From UBA2897 sp036733925 (lineage in GTDB: Bacteria > Bacillota > Negativicutes > Selenomonadales > Selenomonadaceae), in assembly GCA_036733925.1 (NCBI GenBank), contig DAIMZO010000006.1, positions 1-64,000 of the forward strand: 64,000 nucleotides of DNA, read 5' to 3'. Every line of letters starts with the position of its first letter. Positions within the stretch are counted from its first letter, which is position 1. The notes under the pieces were generated by a model that worked only from the letters and a program-made list of their open reading frames with translations, was not told the origin of the DNA and did not search any database. Position numbers and translations under genes: made by a program. Positions 58,365 to 64,000 of this stretch are shown here, piece by piece.

Positions 58365-58433
58365 GAGTAATGGAAACGTGAAGGGGCAGGCGCCCTGCCA
58401 TGGTTCCGTTCTCCCGAAAAAGGAGGACGTAGG

Positions 58434-60485
58434 TTGAATAGATTCGCAAAGAACGTTGGATTCTACCTGTTGATCATTCTGGTCTCTATCTCATTTCTCG
58501 ACTATTTCTCGACGGCAAAGCCCGCAAGCCAGAAGCATGTGCAGGAACTGAGCTACACGGAATTCCTGCAGGATGTGGACGCGGGGAATGTCTCGAAAGT
58601 CACGCTCGTGAAGAACAATGTCACGGGCACGCTGTCGGACGGCACGGAGTTCTCGACAATCACACCGGACTACCCGAACAGCGACCCGGGCCTCTACGAC
58701 AAGCTTGCGGCGAAGAATGTCGAGATCTCCGCGGAGAATCCGCCGGAGCCGCCGTGGTGGTCGACGATGCTGACGACGGTGCTGCCAATCGTCCTGCTGA
58801 TCGGCGTCTGGTTCTTCCTGATGCAGCAGACGCAGGGCGGTGGTGGCCGCGTCATGGCGTTCGGCAAGAGCAAGGCGCGCATGAGCGGCGCGAACAAGAT
58901 CAAGGTCACGTTCAAGGACGTTGCTGGCGAGGAGGAAGCCAAGCAGGATCTCGAGGAGGTCGTCGGCTTCCTGAAGCACCCGAAGAAATACAATGACCTC
59001 GGCGCGCGCATCCCGAAGGGCGTCCTGCTCTATGGCCCGCCGGGCACAGGCAAGACGCTGCTCGCGAAGGCGGTCGCCGGCGAGGCCGGTGTCCCGTTCT
59101 TCTCGATTTCGGGCTCCGACTTCGTCGAGATGTTCGTCGGTGTCGGTGCATCCCGCGTGCGCGACCTGTTCGATCAGGCGAAGAAGAACGCGCCCTGCAT
59201 CGTGTTCATCGATGAGATCGATGCGGTCGGGCGCCAGCGCGGCGCCGGTGTCGGCGGCGGCCACGACGAGCGCGAGCAGACGCTGAACCAGCTGCTTGTC
59301 GAGATGGATGGCTTTGCGGCCAACGAGGGCATCATCATCATCGCGGCGACGAACCGCCCGGATATCCTCGACCCGGCGCTGCTGCGCCCGGGCCGTTTCG
59401 ACCGGCAGATCGTCGTCGACAAGCCGGATGTCCGCGGGCGCCTCGCCATCCTGAAGGTGCACACGAAGGGCAAGCCGATTGCGGACGATGTCGATCTCGA
59501 TGTCATCGCGCGCCGTACGCCGGGCTTCACGGGTGCGGATCTCGCGAACCTCGTCAATGAGGCCGCGCTGCTCTCCGCACGCCGCAACAAGAAGATCATC
59601 AGCATGGCCGAGATGGAGGAATCCATCGAGCGCGTCATCGCGGGGCCGGAGCGCAAGTCGCACGTGATGAGCGACGAGGAGAAGCGGCTGACGGCCTATC
59701 ATGAGGGCGGGCATACGCTCGTCGGCATGATGCTGAAGCACGCGGATCCGGTGCACAAGGTCACGATCATCCCGCGCGGCCGCGCCGGCGGCTACACGCT
59801 GATGCTGCCGAAGGAGGATCGCTCCTATGCGACGCGTAGCGAGCTCATGGATCGCCTGAAGGTCGCGATGGGTGGCCGCGTGGCTGAGGAGGTCGTGCTG
59901 AAGGAGATCAGCACAGGCGCTTCCGCAGATATCCAGCAAGCTTCGCGCACGGTTCGCAGCATGATCATGCAGTACGGTATGAGCGATGTCCTCGGGCCAA
60001 TCGCCTACGGGGAGAGCTCTGACCATCAGGTGTTCCTCGGCCGCGATTTCGCGCGTCAGCGCAACTACTCTGAGGAAGTCGCGAGCGAGATCGACAAAGA
60101 AGTACGGAAGTACATGGAGGAGGCTTACGAAGCTTGCCGCAAGATTCTGACGGAGAACCGCGACAAGCTCGACCTCATCGCGAAATACCTCATGGAATAC
60201 GAGACGCTCGATGCCAAGCAGCTCCGTGAACTCATGGAGACGGGCACGCTCAAGAATCCGCCGAAGCTCGATGACGAGGATGACGCGGAGCCGAAGGACG
60301 GCACGCCGCTCATGATGCCGGTGAAGGCGGAGGAACAGGCCGGCGAGCCGGAACCGGAAACGGCGCCGGAGCAGGCCGAGAAAGAGCCGGAGGATGAAAC
60401 CGAAGGCGAAAGCAAGCCGCAGGATTCCGAGAAGACAGAACCGGCTCCGAAATTCAACCTTACGAATTACGACAACACGAAATGA
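58434..60485 (+). CDS. ftsH: ATP-dependent zinc metalloprotease FtsH
   Basis: 683 residues, membrane-anchored hexameric AAA protease. Membrane segments at about 8-25 and 105-125; Walker A GPPGTGKTLLAKA near 200, Walker B IVFIDEIDA, SRH with RPGRFDRQ; zinc site HEGGH (about 423-427; most homologues have HEAGH). A 70-residue acidic tail rich in Glu/Pro closes the protein. TTG start after AGGAGG. Confidence 0.97.
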   Translation: MNRFAKNVGFYLLIILVSISFLDYFSTAKPASQKHVQELSYTEFLQDVDAGNVSKVTLVKNNVTGTLSDGTEFSTITPDYPNSDPGLYDKLAAKNVEISAENPPEPPWWSTMLTTVLPIVLLIGVWFFLMQQTQGGGGRVMAFGKSKARMSGANKIKVTFKDVAGEEEAKQDLEEVVGFLKHPKKYNDLGARIPKGVLLYGPPGTGKTLLAKAVAGEAGVPFFSISGSDFVEMFVGVGASRVRDLFDQAKKNAPCIVFIDEIDAVGRQRGAGVGGGHDEREQTLNQLLVEMDGFAANEGIIIIAATNRPDILDPALLRPGRFDRQIVVDKPDVRGRLAILKVHTKGKPIADDVDLDVIARRTPGFTGADLANLVNEAALLSARRNKKIISMAEMEESIERVIAGPERKSHVMSDEEKRLTAYHEGGHTLVGMMLKHADPVHKVTIIPRGRAGGYTLMLPKEDRSYATRSELMDRLKVAMGGRVAEEVVLKEISTGASADIQQASRTVRSMIMQYGMSDVLGPIAYGESSDHQVFLGRDFARQRNYSEEVASEIDKEVRKYMEEAYEACRKILTENRDKLDLIAKYLMEYETLDAKQLRELMETGTLKNPPKLDDEDDAEPKDGTPLMMPVKAEEQAGEPEPETAPEQAEKEPEDETEGESKPQDSEKTEPAPKFNLTNYDNTK

Positions 60486-60490
60486 AATCT

Positions 60491-60524
60491 GAGACCAGTG
60501 CGGTGACGCTGGTCTCTTTTTTTC
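60491..60524 (+). terminator. Intrinsic terminator after ftsH
   Basis: GAGACCAG (60491-60498) pairs with CTGGTCTC (60509-60516), followed by seven or more T. Confidence 0.93.
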
Positions 60525-60574
60525 TTTGCCTTTTTGATGTATAATGAAAAGGATTCTTTAAGGGGGAAAACTGC

Positions 60575-61423
60575 ATGGATATGGAAAAGAAAGAAAGCCA
60601 AGATCTCGAGAACGGTTATGCGCCGCTGACGCCGGAGCGCCTGAACCCATTGCTCAAGACCGAGCGGCTCGGCAGGCACTGCGTTTACTACGAGGAAACG
60701 GAATCGACGCTCAACGATGCGAAGAAGCTCGCGGCGAATGATGCGCCGGACGGCACGGTGATCGTCGCGGAGTTCCAGGGCAGCGGGCGCGGCCGCTTCT
60801 CGCGCGGCTGGTTTTCCCCGAAGGGCAAGAACGTGCTCGTGAACCTCCTGCTCCGCCCGGCTTTCCTGCAGCCGACGGATGCGCCGAAATGCACTCTGCT
60901 TTCGTCGGTCGCCGTCGCGGAAACCATGCGGGACTTCGGCGTGGATGCCGCCATCAAATGGCCGAATGACGTGATCTATGATGGCAAGAAGATCACGGGC
61001 ATGCTGACGGAGATGCATACGGCCGGGAATGCGGTTGACTACATCTCCATCGGCATCGGCATGAACGTCAACATGACGCTGGAGGAATGCCCGGAAGAGA
61101 TCCGGGACAAGGCGATGTCCATGCGCATCGCGACGGGGCATATCTTTGACCGCGCGACGTTCCTCGCGGCGTTCCTGAAGCATTTTGAGAAGCTCTGGCA
61201 GACGCTCGCGCGCGATGGCTTTGCCCCAATCCTCGCGGCATGGCGGGATCTCTCCATCACGCTCGGGCAGGAAGTCCAGGTGGTATCGGGAGACAAGACG
61301 TTCACGGGGAAGGCCGTCGACATCGACGACTTCGGCGCCTTGCTCGTCGATACGGCTGAGGGGCGGCGCCGCGTGCTCGCCGCGGACGTCTCGGTTCGTG
61401 CGGCTGGCGGCCAGTACGCATGA
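60575..61423 (+). CDS. birA: Biotin-[acetyl-CoA-carboxylase] ligase, monofunctional
   Basis: 282 residues. Catalytic domain: ETESTLNDAKKLA, biotin/AMP loop EFQGSGRGRFSRGWFSP (about 68-84), IKWPNDVIYDGKKITGML, and the C-terminal SH3-like domain. The usual N-terminal helix-turn-helix repressor domain is absent (only about 35 non-HTH residues precede it), so it ligates biotin but should not repress biotin genes. TATAAT at 60540-60545 is a likely -10. Confidence 0.94.
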   Translation: MDMEKKESQDLENGYAPLTPERLNPLLKTERLGRHCVYYEETESTLNDAKKLAANDAPDGTVIVAEFQGSGRGRFSRGWFSPKGKNVLVNLLLRPAFLQPTDAPKCTLLSSVAVAETMRDFGVDAAIKWPNDVIYDGKKITGMLTEMHTAGNAVDYISIGIGMNVNMTLEECPEEIRDKAMSMRIATGHIFDRATFLAAFLKHFEKLWQTLARDGFAPILAAWRDLSITLGQEVQVVSGDKTFTGKAVDIDDFGALLVDTAEGRRRVLAADVSVRAAGGQYA

Positions 61424-61447
61424 AGAAAAGCAGGGGAGGAAACCCAT

Positions 61448-62242
61448 TTGTTACTTGTACTCGATATCGGCAACAGCAACATCGCGCTCGGCACCTATGA
61501 GGGCAAGCGCCTCGTGCGTCATTGGCGCGTTTCGACCGACCAGAAGAAGACCGGCGACGAATACGGCATGCTGTTCAACGAGCTTTTCGCCTATCATGGC
61601 ATCGCGATGACGGACATCCATGCGATCATCATTTCGTCTGTCGTGCCGCCGCTCGTCGTCCCGATGGTCAAGATGTGCGAGCGGTATTTCGGCATTCATC
61701 CGCTGCTCGTCGGGCCGGGGCTCAAGACCGGCTTCCGGTTGCATTACGACAATCCGCGCGCGGTCGGCGCGGACCGCATCGCGAATGTTGCCGGCGCCTA
61801 CGACCAATACGGCGGGAACCTCATCGTCATCGACATCGGCACGGCGACGACCTACGACGTCGTCGGCGAGGACGGGGATTTCCTCGGCGGCGTCATCGCA
61901 CCGGGCATCGGCACGACGGCCGACGCGCTCTTCCGCACGACTGCGCAGCTGCCGCGCATCGAGCTCGTGCCGCCGAAGCAGATCATCTGCCGAAACACGG
62001 TCGCGGGCATGCAGGCCGGCATCATCTACGGATTCGTCGGACAGGTCGACGCAATCGTCAGCCGCATCCAGAAGGAATGCGGCAAGCCTATGCACGTCAT
62101 CGCGACGGGCGGGCTCGCGCGCATGGTCGCGCATGAGTCGAAGACCATCGACCGCATCGACCATTTCCTGACGCTGACGGGCATGCAGGTCCTCTACGAG
62201 CGCAACAAGGATAAATTCGCGGAAAGGAATCCCAAGGCATGA
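61448..62242 (+). CDS. coaX: Type III pantothenate kinase
   Basis: 264 residues, ASKHA fold. LVLDIGNSNIALGTYEG at the start, GADRIANVAGAYDQYG, DIGTATTYDVV and GGVIAPGIGTTADALF. First step of coenzyme A synthesis. TTG start about nine bases after GGAGG. Overlaps dusB by four bases. Confidence 0.97.
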   Translation: MLLVLDIGNSNIALGTYEGKRLVRHWRVSTDQKKTGDEYGMLFNELFAYHGIAMTDIHAIIISSVVPPLVVPMVKMCERYFGIHPLLVGPGLKTGFRLHYDNPRAVGADRIANVAGAYDQYGGNLIVIDIGTATTYDVVGEDGDFLGGVIAPGIGTTADALFRTTAQLPRIELVPPKQIICRNTVAGMQAGIIYGFVGQVDAIVSRIQKECGKPMHVIATGGLARMVAHESKTIDRIDHFLTLTGMQVLYERNKDKFAERNPKA

Positions 62243-63201
62243 CGATGAAACTCGGACGGTTCACGTTCACGGAGCCGGCCTTCCTCGCGCCGATGGCCGG
62301 CGTCACCGATACGGCGTACCGCATCATCGCGCACGACATGGGCTGCCCGCTCTGCTATGCGGAGATGGTCTCGAGCCAGGGCATTCACTTCCGCAATGAG
62401 CGGACGCTCGAGATGCTGCAGTCGGAGCCTGAGGAACGGCCGCTCGCCATGCAGCTGTTCGCGGCGACGCCGGAGATGGCGGCGGAGGCCGCGGCCTATG
62501 TGGAGGAGCTCGGCACCGCCGATATCCTCGATTTCAACATGGGCTGCCCAGCACCGAAAATCGTCAAGAACGGCGAGGGCTCGGCGCTGATGCTCGACCC
62601 GTACCGCGCGTATAGAATCCTGTGCGCGATGCGCAAGGCCGTCAAGATGCCGCTTACCGTCAAGATGCGGAAGGGCTTCGACGATGCGCATATCAACGTC
62701 GTCGAGATGGCGAAGATGGCCGAGGATGCCGGCGCCGACGCGATTGCCGTGCACGGCCGTACGCGCGAGCAGTTCTACCGCGACCACGCAGACTGGAACA
62801 TCATCGCGGAGGTGAAGAAGGCCGTCCATATCCCGGTCATTGCGAACGGCGATGTGCGAACCTATGACGATCTCGACCGCATTTTCGAGGTGACCGGCGC
62901 GGACGGCGTCATGATTGGGCGCGCGGCACAGGGCAACCCGTGGATTTTCCGGCAGCTTACCCATTATCTGAAGACGGGGGAGCGCCTGCCGGGACCGAGC
63001 ATGCAGGAGCGCGCCGAGGTCATCCTGCGCCATCTCGACCTGCTGCTGAAGTACAAGGGCAGCTATGTCGGCCCGCGCGAGATGCGCAAGCACGCGACCT
63101 GGTATACGCGCGGCATCACGCACGGCGCGATCCTGCGCGATAAATTCAACAAGGCAACCACCCGCGACGATTTCGTCGCGATATTACGGGAGTATTTCTG
63201 A
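62239..63201 (+). CDS. dusB: tRNA-dihydrouridine synthase
   Basis: 320 residues, FMN TIM barrel. LAPMAGVTDTAYRIIAHDMG, catalytic cysteine in DFNMGCPAPKIVKNGEGSAL (about 98-117), AVHGRTREQFY and IANGDVRTYDD. Reduces uridines in tRNA. Coupled to coaX (ATGA). Confidence 0.96.
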   Translation: MTMKLGRFTFTEPAFLAPMAGVTDTAYRIIAHDMGCPLCYAEMVSSQGIHFRNERTLEMLQSEPEERPLAMQLFAATPEMAAEAAAYVEELGTADILDFNMGCPAPKIVKNGEGSALMLDPYRAYRILCAMRKAVKMPLTVKMRKGFDDAHINVVEMAKMAEDAGADAIAVHGRTREQFYRDHADWNIIAEVKKAVHIPVIANGDVRTYDDLDRIFEVTGADGVMIGRAAQGNPWIFRQLTHYLKTGERLPGPSMQERAEVILRHLDLLLKYKGSYVGPREMRKHATWYTRGITHGAILRDKFNKATTRDDFVAILREYF

Positions 63202-63219
63202 TAGAAAGGGAGCATAACC

Positions 63220-64000
63220 ATGGCAGAGGAAAAAGCATCGGTCTGGAGCACGTACACGGATGAGGAGAAGAAGCATCTCGAGCAGGTCAACGCGGGCTAC
63301 CGCGCTTTCCTGTCGAACTGCAAGACGGAGCGCGAGAGCTGCGCGGAGGCCGTCCGGCAGGCGGAGCAAGCGGGCTATAAGGATCTGCGCGCCGTGCTGA
63401 AGGCGGGGGAGAAGCTGAAGCCAGGGGATAAAGTCTACGCCGTCAACATGAAGAAATCTCTCGCGTTGTTCAACATCGGCGACGAGCCGCTCGAGGAAGG
63501 CATGAACATCCTCGGCGCGCATATCGATACCTGCTCGCTCGATGTCAAGCAGAACCCGTTTTACGAGGATGGCGGCCTCGCGTACCTCGACACGCACTAC
63601 TACGGCGGTATCAAGAAATACCAGTGGGTCGCGCTGCCGCTCGCACTGCACGGCGTCGTATGCAAGAAGGATGGCAAGGTCATCGACATCTGCATCGGCG
63701 AAGCAGAGGATGATCCGGTGTTCTGCGTGACGGATCTCCTGATCCACCTCTCAGCGGAGCAGATGAAGAAGACCGGCGCAAAGGTCATCGAGGGCGAGAA
63801 GCTCGATATCCTCGTCGGCAACTACCCGCTCAAAGACGGCGAGAAGGAAAGCGTCAAGGCCGGCGTGCTCAAGCTGATCAAGGACAAATACGACATCGAG
63901 GAGGCGGATTTCCAGTCCGCAGAGCTCCGCCTCGTCCCGGCCGGCAAGGCGCGCGAGCTCGGCTTTGACCGCAGCATGACGCTCGCGTACGGCCAGGATG
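63220..64000 (+). CDS. M18-family aminopeptidase (5' part; runs off the window)
   Basis: About 260 residues are present and the frame is open at the edge. AAAGGGAG seven bases before the ATG at 63220. Contains the M18 zinc-ligand region ILGAHIDTCSLDVKQNPFYE (about 93-112) with the conserved His and Asp, then LDTHYYGGIKKYQW. M18 enzymes are tetrahedral dodecameric metallo-aminopeptidases that release N-terminal residues (aspartyl type in some). Catalytic C-terminal half not visible, so specificity is open. Confidence 0.9.
   Translation, partial: MAEEKASVWSTYTDEEKKHLEQVNAGYRAFLSNCKTERESCAEAVRQAEQAGYKDLRAVLKAGEKLKPGDKVYAVNMKKSLALFNIGDEPLEEGMNILGAHIDTCSLDVKQNPFYEDGGLAYLDTHYYGGIKKYQWVALPLALHGVVCKKDGKVIDICIGEAEDDPVFCVTDLLIHLSAEQMKKTGAKVIEGEKLDILVGNYPLKDGEKESVKAGVLKLIKDKYDIEEADFQSAELRLVPAGKARELGFDRSMTLAYGQD

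Noticed and set aside
1..64000. tRNA, rRNA, prophage or CRISPR loci
   Set aside because: Reading the gene-free stretches showed no cloverleaf-like sequence, no rRNA and no repeat-spacer array.

Overview
The window is GC-rich chromosomal DNA from a diderm Firmicute, most likely a member of the Selenomonadaceae (Negativicutes; Selenomonas or Mitsuokella-like). Gene content and control signals are Firmicute in type: a T-box before glyQS, a CIRCE operator, and a mfd-yabN-divIC-yabR-tilS-hpt-ftsH-coaX-dusB order like that of Bacillus. Outer-membrane traits (a secretin) sit alongside a lysine/ornithine decarboxylase that closely resembles, from memory, the Selenomonas ruminantium enzyme used to make cell-wall cadaverine. 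No rRNA, tRNA, CRISPR array or prophage was seen. Genus placement is inference.

Layout. 1-550: the 5' end of a probable IS transposase and the C-terminal remnant of an Rpn-type (PD-(D/E)XK) protein. 0.5-3.1 kb: a pyruvoyl-less AdoMet decarboxylase-like protein, lgt, a CsoR/RcnR-type metal sensor, an orphan Hpt protein and a Gly/Asp/Tyr repeat stretch. 3.1-10.2 kb: htpG behind a promoter plus CIRCE, a GPH-family sugar transporter behind two cre/LacI-type operators, a cytidylate-kinase-like protein, and an IscR-type regulator with cysteine desulfurase and a DUF554 protein. 10.3-22.9 kb: a phosphoribosyltransferase, lysine/ornithine decarboxylase facing a class III aminotransferase, a U32 peptidase, nudC, phosphoglucomutase, pgi, a PilP/GspC-like protein plus secretin, and a NarL-type regulator.

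23.0-37.3 kb: a tetrapyrrole operon (precorrin-2 dehydrogenase, hemA, hemC, cobA-hemD fusion, hemB) runs into phoP. Then comes a phosphate locus: a PHO-box-preceded but clearly wrecked ppx-ppk pair, pstB-phoU, a convergent phoR, and a second PHO box before pstS-pstC-pstA. The two PHO boxes share the same hexamer layout and the same 20-bp distance to the -10. phoP/phoR control of the pst genes is therefore the simplest reading.

37.4-48.9 kb: a DUF4127 protein, iorA-iorB-paaK (aryl-pyruvate/aryl-acetyl-CoA interconversion), a HIT protein, an aldo/keto reductase, T-box-controlled glyQ-glyS and a zinc-ribbon protein. 49.0-64.0 kb: the mfd-to-dusB housekeeping block. Its unusual parts are a YabN homologue without its MazG half, an adjacent SDR oxidoreductase, a UgtP/MGDG-synthase-like glycosyltransferase and an internally duplicated zinc-ribbon protein. 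The window ends inside an M18 aminopeptidase gene.

The most notable observations are the serial deletions in ppx-ppk under an intact PHO box, the paired PHO boxes, the Ser63-to-Gly AdoMet decarboxylase-like protein, the His-to-Gln change in Lgt, the CIRCE at htpG and the half-length YabN.
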